NCBI GenBank assembly: GCA_015075445.1
Contig: JABTUJ010000036.1
Span: 45,807-109,806 of the forward strand
Length of the DNA stretch: 64,000 nt
Direction: 5' to 3'
Source of the DNA: Verrucomicrobiales bacterium
Lineage (GTDB): Bacteria; Verrucomicrobiota; Verrucomicrobiia; Limisphaerales; J093
A program made the translations under genes and the position numbers. The notes below the pieces were generated by a model. It did no database searches and was not told the DNA's origin. It saw only the letters and a list, made by a program, of their open reading frames with translations. Below, piece by piece: positions 1 through 8,983 of this stretch; within the stretch, counting starts at the first letter, position 1; every line of letters starts with the position of its first letter.

Positions 1-1
1 C

Positions 2-169
2 GAGTTGCGGGACGCGTGCGCCAGCCAGTTGGGCGCCCCCCTGCCGGAACTGAGCATGGGCATGACCGGCGACTTCGAAGTCGCGATTGAGGAAGGCGCC
101 ACCGTGATCCGGATCGGGACCGCCCTGTTCGGCGAACGCCCGCCGGCCCCGCGACTCCGCGCCGGGTAG
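2..169 (+). CDS. YggS/PROSC family PLP-binding protein, C-terminal part (5' end outside window)
   Basis: Only the last 55 codons are present, open from the window edge to a TAG stop. The residues LSMGMTGDFEVAIEEGAT followed by VIRIGTALFG match the conserved C-terminal signature of the YggS/PROSC family, cytosolic proteins that bind pyridoxal phosphate and help keep its free level in balance. The signature forms the phosphate-binding end of the TIM barrel. The N-terminal lysine that carries PLP lies outside the window, so intactness cannot be judged. The family call is strong because the motif is very characteristic. Confidence 0.9.
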   Translation, partial: ELRDACASQLGAPLPELSMGMTGDFEVAIEEGATVIRIGTALFGERPPAPRLRAG

Positions 170-794
170 GCGTCGAGGTGACGAGACTCTCCCTGGCGTG
201 CTCCCCCTTGCCTTGGTCAGCAATTCTCATTGGGGTGGCTGAGGGCTGAGACCGACAATCCGCAGGCGCGAGTGACGGCGGCTTCCGGCGCCAGCCCCCG
301 ACAGGTTTTCGCACTTCTTGCGAAACTCACTTTCCCCTCTTCGCCATCCTGCCCCGCGGCCGGCGAGTTGGCTGCGGCCAAACGCTGGTTGGAGCAGAAC
401 GCCGACCGCGATCGCCGGGGCAACGTCACCCTCCGGAGCGACGATCTCTACGCCCACCAACTCTTCTCTGCCGACGCGCCCTCCTCCACGGCTTCCACCT
501 TATCTTCACCCCGCAGATTCAGAGCGACCGCAGATTGGGCAAGAGGGTGGGCTTTTCCGGGGACGGGTTCGACGCAGGCTCCATCGGCGGGGGCTCTGAA
601 TCGGTGGGATGAAAGTCCGGGGAATGGTCCCGCAGATTCAGAGCGACCGCAGAGGGGTGGGCCGCCCAGGGGCGGTGTGCCCACACCCGGCCGGACCTTC
701 GCGTTCCCAGTCGTCCAAGCCAGAATGAGAACTGCTGCTGTGCCTCGGCTCGCGGCTATTGCGCCGCCCGCTGCGGTTTGGTTAGGCTGTCCCG
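170..794. other. 625-bp intergenic region with a short direct repeat
   Basis: No convincing gene is seen. A segment reading GCAGATTCAGAGCGACCGCA occurs twice, near 512 and 633, about 120 bp apart. Weakly coding-like composition around 350-480 could be a gene remnant, but no family is recognisable. The promoter of trpS must lie here or further upstream; no clear -35/-10 pair was found by eye. Confidence 0.5.
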
Positions 795-1760
795 ATGCGG
801 ATTCTGTCAGGCATCCAACCCTCCGGCGCGCTGCATCTCGGCAATTACTTCGGGATGATGCGGCCGGCCATCGAATTGCAGGAGCGTGGAGAAGCCTACT
901 ATTTCATCGCCGACTGGCACTCGATGACCTCGCTGACCGATCCGGCCCTGCGCCGGCGGTATTCGCTGGACGTGGCTCTGGACTTCCTCGCCTGCGGGCT
1001 GGATCCGGCCCGGACGGTGTTCTTCCGCCAGTCGGACATTCCCGAGGTGGCGGAGCTGACGTGGCTGCTGAGCACGGTGACGCCGATGGGGTTGCTGGAG
1101 CGCTGCCACAGCTACAAGGACAAGCTGGCCAAGGGCCTGAGCTTCAACCACGGCCTGTTCGCCTACCCCGTGCTGATGGCCGCCGACATCCTGATCTACG
1201 ACTCGGAGCTGGTGCCCGTGGGTCGGGACCAGAAGCAGCACGTCGAGGTGACCCGGGACATCGCCATCAAGTACAACGAACTGTACGGATCGACGTTTGT
1301 GCTGCCCGAACCCGAGATCCGGGAGGCGGTCGCGGTCGTGCCCGGCACGGACGGCCAGAAGATGAGCAAGAGCTACGGCAACACCATCGAGCTGTTCGGC
1401 GAGGAGGCCGTCATCCGCAAGAAGATCATGAGCATCGTCATGGACAGCCGCAGCCCGCAGGAACCCAAGCCCGACGCAGACCAGAACGTGGCGATCCAGT
1501 TGCTCCGGTTGGTGGCCCCCACCGATGTGGCACGGGACTTTGAGGAGCGGCTGCGGGCGGGCGGGCTCGGCTACGGCGAGCTGAAGAAGCAGCTTTTCGA
1601 GCACTACTGGAACTGCTTTGCCGCGGCGCGACAACGCCGGGCTGAGCTGGCCGCGAACCTCGACTTCGTCCATCAGGTGCTCCGCGAAGGGGCGCGCAAG
1701 GCCCGGGCACAGGCGGCCACCGTGCTGCAACGCGCGCGCCAGGCCGCCGGACTCACCTGA
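795..1760 (+). CDS. trpS: Tryptophanyl-tRNA synthetase
   Basis: A 321-aa class I aminoacyl-tRNA synthetase that charges tRNA-Trp with tryptophan in the cytoplasm using ATP. The HIGH-type signature is visible as GALHLGNY (residues 11-18) within the typical GIQPSG context, and the KMSKS loop appears as KMSKS (189-193). Further family landmarks are DWHSMT near residue 40 and GRDQKQHVEVTRDIA near 143-157. Length fits bacterial TrpS (about 320-350 aa). The ATG places the usual short N-terminus before the nucleotide fold. The next gene follows after 14 bp in the same direction, so the two may be cotranscribed. Confidence 0.97.
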   Translation: MRILSGIQPSGALHLGNYFGMMRPAIELQERGEAYYFIADWHSMTSLTDPALRRRYSLDVALDFLACGLDPARTVFFRQSDIPEVAELTWLLSTVTPMGLLERCHSYKDKLAKGLSFNHGLFAYPVLMAADILIYDSELVPVGRDQKQHVEVTRDIAIKYNELYGSTFVLPEPEIREAVAVVPGTDGQKMSKSYGNTIELFGEEAVIRKKIMSIVMDSRSPQEPKPDADQNVAIQLLRLVAPTDVARDFEERLRAGGLGYGELKKQLFEHYWNCFAAARQRRAELAANLDFVHQVLREGARKARAQAATVLQRARQAAGLT

Positions 1761-1774
1761 GCTCACCCAAGACC

Positions 1775-2998
1775 ATGGCTCTTCCTGACGCGACCTACCC
1801 TACCGTGTTGCTCCGGCCGGGCGAAGCGGACCGTGTCGTCGCCGGCCACCCCTGGGTTTATGCCGGGGCGGTGTTGCGTGTGACCCGGCCGGTAGCGGAT
1901 GGCGATCCCGTGCAGGTGAAGGATCACCGCCAGCGGTTCCTGGGCGTGGGATTCTACAACAGCGGCTCGCAACTCCGGGTCCGGCTGCTTTCGCGGGTGC
2001 GCGAACCACTCGACGAAGCCTTCTTCGAGCGCCGGTTGCGGGAGGCGTGGGCGGTTCGGGAGCGGCATCTGCCGGGGGCCACCTCGATGCGGCTGGTCAA
2101 CGCCGAGAGCGACCAACTCAGCGGCTTGATTGTGGATCGGTACGGCGACGTGCTCGTCATGCAGACCTCCTCGCTGGGCATGGACCGGCGGAAGAAGATG
2201 ATCGCGGGGTTGCTGGGCCGGATCTTCTCACCGCGGGCCATTCTCGAGCGGAATGACAGTGCCGGGCGACGGTTCGAGGGGTTGCCCGAGTCGCAGGGAT
2301 GGCTGGCGGGTAAGACCGAGGGCGACGTGGCTGTCGAGCTGAACGGGGTTCGGTTCCAGGTGGATCTGCTCAGCGGACACAAGACGGGTCTGTACCTGGA
2401 TCAGCAGGTGAATTATGCGCGCGTGGCAGAATTGATCGCGCGGATGCCAGGGGCGCAGGTCCTGGATGCCTTCAGTTTCATCGGGGGATTCGGGCTGCAC
2501 GCGGCGCGGGCCGGCGCGGGGCACGTGCACTTCGTGGATCAGAGCGAGGAAGCCCTGGCCGGGGCGAAGCGGCATGCCGAGCTGAACGGGGTCGCAGCGC
2601 GCTGCTCGTTCGAGACGGCCAATGTCTTCGACTGGTTCAAGGGGCGGACGCAGCGCGGGCCGCATGAGCAACTGGTCCCGCCGTTTGACGCGGTCGTGCT
2701 GGACCCGCCGTCGTTCACGCGGAGCCGGGCGGCGGTGCTTGATGCGTTGCGCGGGTACAAGGAGATCCATTTGCGAGCGCTCAAGCTGCTCAAGCCGGGC
2801 GGGTTGCTGGCGACCTTCTGCTGTTCGCACCACGTGGACGCCGTGACGTTCCAGGACGTGATCCTGGCGGCGGCGGCCGACGCGCACCGGTTGCTCCGGC
2901 GGGTGGCGTCGTTCCAGCAGAGCCCGGATCACCCGGTGCTGCCGGCCATCCCGGAGACCGAGTATCTGAAGGGGTACGCGTTCGAGGTCGTGGGGTAA
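1775..2998 (+). CDS. rlmI: RlmI-like class I rRNA (cytosine-C5) methyltransferase
   Basis: A 407-aa protein with an N-terminal PUA-like domain (residues about 5-80, containing GHPWVYAGAV), a central linker with DRYGD, and a C-terminal Rossmann methyltransferase. The SAM-binding loop reads LDAFSFIGGFGLHAARAGA and motif IV reads LDPPSF. This layout is that of the RlmI/YccW family, which methylates a cytosine of 23S rRNA using S-adenosylmethionine. The CCSHHV stretch near residue 350 supplies a cysteine where the family expects one. Exact target specificity is inferred from the family. It lies 14 bp after trpS on the same strand. Confidence 0.88.
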   Translation: MALPDATYPTVLLRPGEADRVVAGHPWVYAGAVLRVTRPVADGDPVQVKDHRQRFLGVGFYNSGSQLRVRLLSRVREPLDEAFFERRLREAWAVRERHLPGATSMRLVNAESDQLSGLIVDRYGDVLVMQTSSLGMDRRKKMIAGLLGRIFSPRAILERNDSAGRRFEGLPESQGWLAGKTEGDVAVELNGVRFQVDLLSGHKTGLYLDQQVNYARVAELIARMPGAQVLDAFSFIGGFGLHAARAGAGHVHFVDQSEEALAGAKRHAELNGVAARCSFETANVFDWFKGRTQRGPHEQLVPPFDAVVLDPPSFTRSRAAVLDALRGYKEIHLRALKLLKPGGLLATFCCSHHVDAVTFQDVILAAAADAHRLLRRVASFQQSPDHPVLPAIPETEYLKGYAFEVVG

Positions 2999-3108
2999 CC
3001 GTTTCCAGCCTTTTCCCGCTTGACTTGGCGGGGGGGCAAAACTGCAATCGCCGGGCAAGACCTGATATGTCCGACGCTACGACCACCGATTGCCAACGTG
3101 CTGAATCT

Positions 3109-4461
3109 ATGACCATGAACCGTCGCCAGTTCCTCCACACCACCGCCGCCACCTCCGCCCTCTTGGGCGCGGTTCCGTTGCTCGGTGCCGACAGCTTCGG
3201 GTTTTACCGGACCGCTCTCATCGGGTGCGGCTGGTGGGGCATGAACATCCTGGGCGAGGCGATGAAGTACACGCCGCCGCCCCCGGGCGGAAAACGCTGC
3301 CGCGTGGTGGCGGTCTGCGATGTGGATCAGACCGCCCGGGATCAGGCCGCGGAGAAGGTGACCTCGCTGACCGGCGAGCAGCCCAAGGCCTACCGCGATT
3401 ACCGGGAGATGCTGGCCGCCCAGCGGCCCGAGATCGTGATTGTGGCCACGCCCGACCACTGGCATGCCCTGGCGACGGTGGACTCGGTCATGGCCGGCGC
3501 CCATGTGTATGTCGAGAAGCCCGTCGGCCACACCATCATGGAAGGCCAGGCCATGGTCCGCGCCGCCCGCAAACAAGGCAAGGTGGTGCAGGTCGGCTTC
3601 CATCGCCGGGTTTCGCCCCACAACCTCTCCGGGCTCAAGTTCCTGCGGGAAGGCAAGGCGGGGAAGATCGGGTTCATCCGCGCATTCGTGCACTACAGCG
3701 GCGCGACTGGCCCCGAACGGCCCACGGCGAATATCGAGCCTCCCAAGGGCCTCGACTGGGACCTCTGGTGCGGTCCGGCCCCGCTGCGGCCCTTCAACCC
3801 GCTGATCCATCCCCGCGGCTTTCGCAGCTTCTCGGATTACGCCAACGGACAGCTCGGGGACTGGGGCGTGCACTGGATGGACCAGGTCCTGTGGTGGAGC
3901 GAGGAGAAGTGGCCGCGCCGCGTCTTCTCGACCGGCGGCCGGCCGATCCGCGGCCCTGCCATTTCCCTGCCGGATTTTCAGACGACCGACACCCCGGATT
4001 GCCAGTCGGCCGTCTTCGAGTTCGAGTCCTTCACCCTCGAGTGGGAGCATCGCATCTTCGGCGGCAACGAGACCGACAAGGGCGAAAACGTCGGGTGCTA
4101 CTTCTACGGCACCGAAGGCATCTTCCACATGGGATGGCGGGACGGGTGGGCGTTCTATCCCGCCGACAAGAACAAGCCGGTGATTCGTGAGCCGGCCCAG
4201 CTCCACGAGCCGGACCAGCAGAATATCGAGGAGCTGTGGACGGACTTCATCGCGGCAATCCGGGACAACACCCTGCCCACCTGCGACATCGAACTGGGGC
4301 ATCGCTCGACCAACCTGAGCCTGCTGGCGATGCTCTCGATGAAGGCCGGGCGCTCCATCGAGTGGGACGGACGCCGCGAAGTCATCGTGGGCGATCCTTA
4401 CGCCAGCAGCCTGCTCCGGCGCGCCTATCGGCCCGGGTACCGCTACCCCGTCGTGCTCTGA
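3109..4461 (+). CDS. Gfo/Idh/MocA family oxidoreductase with Tat signal
   Basis: About 450 aa. The N-terminus MNRRQFLHTTAATSALLGA is a twin-arginine signal peptide, so the protein is probably exported folded. A Rossmann fold follows (IGCGWWGMNILGEA), with the family EKP motif at HVYVEKPVGHT and a C-terminal alpha/beta domain containing GQLGDWGVHWMDQVLWW. Members are NAD(P)-dependent sugar or polyol dehydrogenases, and Tat-exported forms are very common in Verrucomicrobiota and Planctomycetota. The substrate is unknown. I chose the ATG at 3109, which starts just before the signal; ATG 3115 is equally possible, and an upstream in-frame start at 3025 would bury the signal peptide. Confidence 0.9.
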   Translation: MTMNRRQFLHTTAATSALLGAVPLLGADSFGFYRTALIGCGWWGMNILGEAMKYTPPPPGGKRCRVVAVCDVDQTARDQAAEKVTSLTGEQPKAYRDYREMLAAQRPEIVIVATPDHWHALATVDSVMAGAHVYVEKPVGHTIMEGQAMVRAARKQGKVVQVGFHRRVSPHNLSGLKFLREGKAGKIGFIRAFVHYSGATGPERPTANIEPPKGLDWDLWCGPAPLRPFNPLIHPRGFRSFSDYANGQLGDWGVHWMDQVLWWSEEKWPRRVFSTGGRPIRGPAISLPDFQTTDTPDCQSAVFEFESFTLEWEHRIFGGNETDKGENVGCYFYGTEGIFHMGWRDGWAFYPADKNKPVIREPAQLHEPDQQNIEELWTDFIAAIRDNTLPTCDIELGHRSTNLSLLAMLSMKAGRSIEWDGRREVIVGDPYASSLLRRAYRPGYRYPVVL

Positions 4462-4467
4462 GTCACC

Positions 4468-6915
4468 TCACTCGTAGATCGTGTAAACGGTGTCGCCGAG
4501 GACAAACTGGACGTTCTGCCCCAGCGCCAGCCAGGGGCGGACCTCAGGGCTTTTCAGGACCAGATCGAAGTATTCGGCCGAGTTGAACTGGATCCGAAGC
4601 TGCCGGGCCTGCGGCGCCTGCTGGACTCGCGCATCGAGCCACTGATCACCGTTCTGGAAGAATGTCCGGCCGCCCACAAACCGGCTCGGCACCGCAAGGC
4701 CCCCTTCCGCGGCGGGCTTGACCCGCGCCGCCTGAACGGGCTGTGGCAGGGCGTTCGGGGGCAGCGCGATCCGGGGACGAGGAGCGGCGGTCACGACGGC
4801 ACCGCCGGGTCCGGCCGGCAGCGAGGTGGGCGGGGCAACCGTCGGAGCCGGAGCCGACGCGAGGAGACGCTCGGCTTCAACCCCGGCCGCGCTCAACGCC
4901 GCGTCGACTTGATCGGCTGATTTCTGGGCCAGGCCATAGCGTGCGGCAGCGACGGCGCCCGCGCCCGTGCTCCGGGCGGGGGCGCTAGTGAACGCCTGCC
5001 GGGCCACCTCGTACCGGCCCGCTTCCGCTCGGAGATGCGGCACGGACTGTTGCGCCAAAGGCACGCCGCGTCGCTCCTCGTCCTCGAGGATGAGAAAGGC
5101 CGTGTAAGGCGTCACGATCCCGTGCTGCCGGGCCAGGGCGACGACTTCATCGCGCAGTTCGGCGTTCTCGCCCCGGAGCCGAATCTCGTCCAGCAAGTAG
5201 CCGATGCGCCGCGTGGCCCAGAGCCGTGGGATGAACTCGTGGTCCGTCCGCTCGTTGGTAAAGGCCACCGGGAACTCGAACCGCCGGCCCGCTCCCCCTA
5301 CCTTCCCTTCGAGCACGAGTTGGCCCTGGCCGGCGCCGGCATAGCGGCCGACGAGCACGAGTTGCTCCCCTTGGAACAGGTCGGGGAGCGGCGAGGGATG
5401 GAGTCGGTTCACCCGCAGCGCGGCCGGGAACTCGAGCTTCACCCCGGCCAGCACCGGGTCCTTCACCTTGGTGAAAAAGCGCGAGACCTTCACCTCGAGA
5501 TCCTCCTCGGGCAGCACGTACTCGCTCGTGGCGTGTGTGCTTTCGGTGAGCCGGTCCAGGAGATGGGTGTTTACGTCGTGGCCAATGCCGAAACAGAACA
5601 CCCGCGTCTGACCTTCGCCGGTGCGCGCCGCCCGCGCCGTGTCGAGGACGATGCGGTCCAGGTCGGTTTCGCCCACCGTAGGCAGGCCGTCGGTGAGGAA
5701 GATGACGGTGCGGGGGCGTTCGGCGCCGGCCGGCAGCAGGCCAAGGGCGCGCTGCAACGCCTCGTGGATGGCGGTGCCGCCGATGGGCTTGAGCTCCCGG
5801 ATGAACTCGAGGGCGCGGTCACGGTTCGCGCGGGAGGCCTCGACCACGCGGCTGAAAAGGGCCTCGGGTTCGGTCGAGAACCGGACCACGTCGAAGCGGT
5901 CCTGGTCGTTGAGGTTCTCGACGCAGAAACGCAGGGCGTTCTTGGCCTGCTCGAGCTTCCGGCCCGCCATTGAACCCGAAGTGTCGAGCACGAGCACGAC
6001 GTCCTTGGGCAGGACATGCCGGGTGTCGGCCTCGAAGCCCGGTGACGCCAGGAGCAGGAAATAGCCGTCCTCGCCCGTGGCGGGCCAGGTCATGAGATTC
6101 AGGCCGAGGTGCCCCGGCTCCGCGGCGAAGAAGAGCTGGAAGTCCGTGTCCGGCTTCGCGTCGCGCGCTTCGAAGCCCACCGTGGCCCGGCGATCTCCGT
6201 GGCGGGTGAGGTCCACCTGGTGGCTGGGCGAATAGACGGACTTGAGGGGGCGCGTCGTCTCGAGGTCGAGCTTCACGCGCACGCTCGGGATGGGTTTGGC
6301 GGAGAACTTCTCGGTGTTCAGCGGGTAACGGTAGCCGACCAGCCCGGCGTCGGCGCGGAGCAGTTGCGTGTACGTGAGCTTCACCTGTTTCTTGCTGCGC
6401 GGTTCGATGGGGAAGATGCGCACCTTGAACAGGTCACGACCGACGTACTCGAGCAGGGCGGGATCGCGGTGTTTGCGGACGATGTCCTCGTAGAGCTGTC
6501 GCGCCTTGTCTGCCGCCAGGAGTTCGGCGGCCACCTGACGGCCGTTGATTTCCATGCTGAAACGGTCGATCTGCGCGCCTTTAGGCACCGGGAAGATGTA
6601 GGTCCCTTCGAGCTGCTGGTCGTTGGGGTTGTGGAACTCCTGGTCCACAGCCGTGGTGGCCACCTGGTCGCGCACGGTCACGTCCACGTGGTGATACACG
6701 ACCTCCAGGGGGGCAAAGGTGTGGACCCGGGGGGGCGGCACGGGGCGGGGTGGGGGAATGGGTCGAGGCGGCCGTGGCCCGGGCCAGACCGGCGGTGCGG
6801 GGATCACCACAGGCTCATGGACAATGATCAGGCCGTCGGCGACGGCGGGCGTCTGGGTGGCAACCGCCAGCAGCGCCAGCGCGCTCCAGCGGCGAAGGGC
6901 AACGATCGCGTTCAT
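4468..6915 (-). CDS. VIT and von Willebrand factor A domain protein
   Basis: An 815-aa protein with an N-terminal signal peptide (hydrophobic stretch ALALLAVATQTPAVA), a proline-rich linker at residues 40-65, a VIT domain (about 70-200, with FHNPNDQQLEGTYIFPVP) and a VWA domain (about 305-480) whose MIDAS motif reads DTSGSMAG. VIT-VWA proteins resemble inter-alpha-trypsin inhibitor heavy chains. Bacterial members are periplasmic or surface proteins thought to bind ligands through a metal ion; no enzymatic role is established. The C-terminal 200 residues are low-complexity (Pro/Ala-rich), then a short globular segment. It converges with the oxidoreductase, the two stops being only 6 bp apart. 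Confidence 0.9.
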   Translation of the reverse strand: MNAIVALRRWSALALLAVATQTPAVADGLIIVHEPVVIPAPPVWPGPRPPRPIPPPRPVPPPRVHTFAPLEVVYHHVDVTVRDQVATTAVDQEFHNPNDQQLEGTYIFPVPKGAQIDRFSMEINGRQVAAELLAADKARQLYEDIVRKHRDPALLEYVGRDLFKVRIFPIEPRSKKQVKLTYTQLLRADAGLVGYRYPLNTEKFSAKPIPSVRVKLDLETTRPLKSVYSPSHQVDLTRHGDRRATVGFEARDAKPDTDFQLFFAAEPGHLGLNLMTWPATGEDGYFLLLASPGFEADTRHVLPKDVVLVLDTSGSMAGRKLEQAKNALRFCVENLNDQDRFDVVRFSTEPEALFSRVVEASRANRDRALEFIRELKPIGGTAIHEALQRALGLLPAGAERPRTVIFLTDGLPTVGETDLDRIVLDTARAARTGEGQTRVFCFGIGHDVNTHLLDRLTESTHATSEYVLPEEDLEVKVSRFFTKVKDPVLAGVKLEFPAALRVNRLHPSPLPDLFQGEQLVLVGRYAGAGQGQLVLEGKVGGAGRRFEFPVAFTNERTDHEFIPRLWATRRIGYLLDEIRLRGENAELRDEVVALARQHGIVTPYTAFLILEDEERRGVPLAQQSVPHLRAEAGRYEVARQAFTSAPARSTGAGAVAAARYGLAQKSADQVDAALSAAGVEAERLLASAPAPTVAPPTSLPAGPGGAVVTAAPRPRIALPPNALPQPVQAARVKPAAEGGLAVPSRFVGGRTFFQNGDQWLDARVQQAPQARQLRIQFNSAEYFDLVLKSPEVRPWLALGQNVQFVLGDTVYTIYE

Positions 6916-6972
6916 GTCAGGTTAGACGGAAGACGCGTGGGATCGCCCGGGAACCTCGCCCTCCAGGCCTGT

Positions 6973-7032
6973 AGGCGCCGACGTGAGGAGGCGAGCTACC
7001 TCTGGCTCCTTCGCCTCCTCACGTCAACACCT
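6973..7032. repeat. Imperfect palindromic (REP-like) element
   Basis: Two 22-bp arms, AGGCGCCGACGTGAGGAGG followed by CGA at 6973-6994 and its near reverse complement at 7011-7032, differ at three positions and flank a 16-bp loop. The same arm recurs as a perfect inverted pair at 11059-11156, so this is a dispersed repeat of this genome and not a simple terminator. Confidence 0.75.
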
Positions 7033-7100
7033 CAAGGCATGAAGCACGGAGGGTGCAGGCTGGAAGCCCGCACCACAGGTTCAGAGCGCCTCCTCAGCGT

Positions 7101-7232
7101 AATTCCCGATGTTCGAAATCTGCGGAGGATTCAGAGGGCAGGGCCCGCCGATTGCGAACATAGGGATTACGGAGAGGCGGAGATTCCCTCCGCCCAATTC
7201 CCGATGTTCGAAATCTGCGGAGGATCCAGGGG
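7101..7232. repeat. Short interspersed element, three copies
   Basis: Direct copies start at 7101 and 7196 and share about 36 bp beginning AATTCCCGATGTTCGAAAT. A degenerate inverted copy lies between them at about 7152-7175, reading on the minus strand AATCCCTATGTTCGCAAT. The alternating orientation suggests successive insertion or hairpin-mediated duplication. Confidence 0.6.
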
Positions 7233-7333
7233 CGAGGGGGTTCTCCACCGATGACGAGCATCGGGGATGGGGGAAGTGACGGGGTTCTCGGGGATCGGCT
7301 CAGGGAGCAGGAACCGACTTGGCTGGGAGCCCC

Positions 7334-7367
7334 TTCTGCAATCTCCATTCTGCCTTCTGCATTCCGG
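7334..7367 (+). repeat. Heptameric tandem repeat, TTCTGCA family
   Basis: Four consecutive 7-bp units (TTCTGCA, ATCTCCA, TTCTGCC, TTCTGCA) followed by TTCCGG. The same order, with a degenerate second unit and the same TTCCGG end, is found on the opposite strand at 10658-10690. Confidence 0.75.
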
Positions 7368-7417
7368 TTCGTGGCGAGCGTTTGCCAAAGGCCGGTTGCG
7401 GGCGGAAGTTCCGACCC

Positions 7418-7921
7418 ATGGAGCTCTACGTGCTGCGACACGGGATTGCGGAGGACCGGCAGACCTGGAAAGGCGCGCGGGACAGCGAACGTCCGTTGAC
7501 GCTAAAGGGTCTCGAGCGGCTCCACCAGATCGTGGACGCCATCGAGGCGCTCGAGCTTGAGTTCGAACGCGTGCTGTCGAGCCCCTTCCGTCGGGCGCGC
7601 CAGACGGCCGAGCTGGTATCCGACCGGCTGAAGCTGGGCGCGCATCTCGAGTTCACCCCGCACCTGGCCATCCCGCCGGCGTCGGCCCGGCTGATCGAGC
7701 AGATCAACGCCCTGCGCCCGTTGCCGAGAAGCGTGTTGCTGGTGGGGCATGAACCGCATCTGAGCGAGCTGATTTCGCTGCTGGTGACGGGGGGACCTGG
7801 CCTGGGCCTGACGCTCCGGAAAGGGGGGTTGGCCAAGCTCGAGGTCGAGGGGTTGCAGGCGGCCCGGTGCGCCGCGCTCGAATGGCTGCTCACGCCCAGA
7901 CAGATGCGCCTGATGCGTTGA
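7418..7921 (+). CDS. SixA-like phosphohistidine phosphatase (histidine phosphatase superfamily)
   Basis: A 167-aa member of the histidine phosphatase (phosphoglycerate-mutase-like) superfamily. The catalytic RHG triad is at residues 7-9 (YVLRHGIAED), SSPFRRARQTAEL carries the conserved phosphate-binding arginine, and GHEPHLSELI supplies the second catalytic histidine. Size and the EPHLSEL motif fit SixA, which removes phosphate from phosphohistidine on HPt domains. The true target is not shown by the sequence. The chosen ATG puts the RHG motif at its normal position; an upstream in-frame ATG at 7319 would start inside the heptamer repeat and is unlikely. The lipoprotein gene follows after 41 bp. 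Confidence 0.88.
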   Translation: MELYVLRHGIAEDRQTWKGARDSERPLTLKGLERLHQIVDAIEALELEFERVLSSPFRRARQTAELVSDRLKLGAHLEFTPHLAIPPASARLIEQINALRPLPRSVLLVGHEPHLSELISLLVTGGPGLGLTLRKGGLAKLEVEGLQAARCAALEWLLTPRQMRLMR

Positions 7922-7962
7922 AGCCGCGGACGGGCAGAACGTCCAACCAGACTGTGAAACAC

Positions 7963-8361
7963 ATGAAGTCCATCCTCGCGAGCCTGGTCCTCGCGGGCCT
8001 GACCCTGGGCGTGGGCACGGGCTGTTCGCACTGCCGGTCCCACTCCATCACCTACCTGGGCGTTGCCCGACCCGCTCCCACCGACCCGGTCCAAATCGAG
8101 ATCCTCCAGACGCCGCCCGAGCGCGCCCATGATCGCCTGGGCGAAGTGGTCATCGACGCTTCCCTCAACCCTCCGCCGTCCGTGCAGAAGATCGAAGCCC
8201 GGCTCCGGCGCGAGGCGGCGAAACTCGGGGCCGACGCCGTGCTGATCGCGCAGGACCAAGCCACGACGACCGGGCTCTGGGTGGGTGGACCGTGGTGGGG
8301 GCCCACCGTGAACACGGTTCAGTCCCGCATCATCGTGGGCGTGGCGCTCAAGTATCGCTAA
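7963..8361 (+). CDS. Small lipoprotein, YbjQ-like in character
   Basis: A 132-aa protein with a lipoprotein signal: MKS start, hydrophobic core ILASLVLAGLTLGV and lipobox GTGC with the cysteine near residue 22. The mature part contains a short alpha/beta domain (EVVIDASLNPPPSVQKIEARLRREAAKLGADAVLI) resembling small YbjQ-like or heavy-metal-binding-type folds, where a pseudo-repeat of the amphipathic helix is followed by GADAV. Function is unknown. Its stop overlaps by 4 bp the stop of the convergent heme protein gene. Confidence 0.72.
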   Translation: MKSILASLVLAGLTLGVGTGCSHCRSHSITYLGVARPAPTDPVQIEILQTPPERAHDRLGEVVIDASLNPPPSVQKIEARLRREAAKLGADAVLIAQDQATTTGLWVGGPWWGPTVNTVQSRIIVGVALKYR

Positions 8362-8954
8362 AACTCAAGCGGGATCCGCACGATCAGTCCGCCCATGACG
8401 TCTCCCCGGCGGAAGTCGCGACGGGGACTGGCGGCATGTTCGTTGTGGCACGTGACGCAGGACTCGAGGACCGCCCGGTCGGGATAAACGGCCGTGAAGT
8501 AGCTGCGGCCCCCCAGGAGTTCCTCGGTGTAGAAGTTGGCCTCGGGCTCTCGGGCGACGGCCTCGAGACCGGCCTTCTCGACGTCGGTTTGCGGGCCATG
8601 ACTCGGGTTGATGGGCCAGAGCGAGCGCAGTGTGTAGGAGAACTCGGCGCCGCGCTGCTGAATGCCCGTCGCGGCGTGGCGCAGCAACTGCGCGTGTATG
8701 GGCAGGCAGGGCTTCCCCTCCCAGTCCTGGGCTACCTGGATATGGCGCCCGTCGACGGCCAGACGTTCAACCACCAGCCGGGCGTACGCCTCCCGATCCG
8801 CGGCGATCACCGAGTGCAGCGAGTCGGCAAACTTGCGCGGGCTGATCGTGGTGAGCTTGTGCGCCTTGTCCGGCGCCGGTTCTGCGGCAAACAGCCAGAG
8901 GGCCGCGACGCCCGTGGCGGCGATCGCGCCCCAGATCAACGTGTGGTTCTTCAT
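8358..8954 (-). CDS. Tll0287-like (DUF3365) c-type heme sensor-like protein
   Basis: About 198 aa with an N-terminal membrane anchor or signal (IWGAIAATGVAALWLFAA) and an extracytoplasmic domain of the Tll0287/DUF3365 type. Supporting features are the heme-binding CVTCH (CxxCH) near residue 175, the upstream SLWPINPSHGPQTDVEKAGL segment, and the C-terminal GDVMGGLIVRIPL. Members bind a covalent heme on the periplasmic side and often act as redox or gas sensors; this one has no attached output domain. ATG 8954 (MKNH) is preferred over ATG 8963 (MGAMKNH), but both are possible. Confidence 0.8.
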   Translation of the reverse strand: MKNHTLIWGAIAATGVAALWLFAAEPAPDKAHKLTTISPRKFADSLHSVIAADREAYARLVVERLAVDGRHIQVAQDWEGKPCLPIHAQLLRHAATGIQQRGAEFSYTLRSLWPINPSHGPQTDVEKAGLEAVAREPEANFYTEELLGGRSYFTAVYPDRAVLESCVTCHNEHAASPRRDFRRGDVMGGLIVRIPLEF

Positions 8955-8983
8955 CGCACCCAAACAACTGCCAGCGAGGCAGC

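Larger units (their letters stand above)
6916..7417. other. 502-bp intergenic region rich in short repeats
   Basis: No gene was recognised. The region carries an imperfect palindrome (6973-7032), three copies in alternating orientation of an element containing CCCGATGTTCGAAATCTGCG (near 7101, 7155 reversed, and 7196), and a 7-bp-period tract at 7334-7367. It separates the divergent VIT/VWA and SixA-like genes, so both promoters should lie here. Confidence 0.7.

Noticed and set aside
230..1543. Long plus-strand open frame overlapping trpS
   Set aside because: It covers trpS in another frame and has no protein-like features there; long open frames on all six frames are expected at this GC content.
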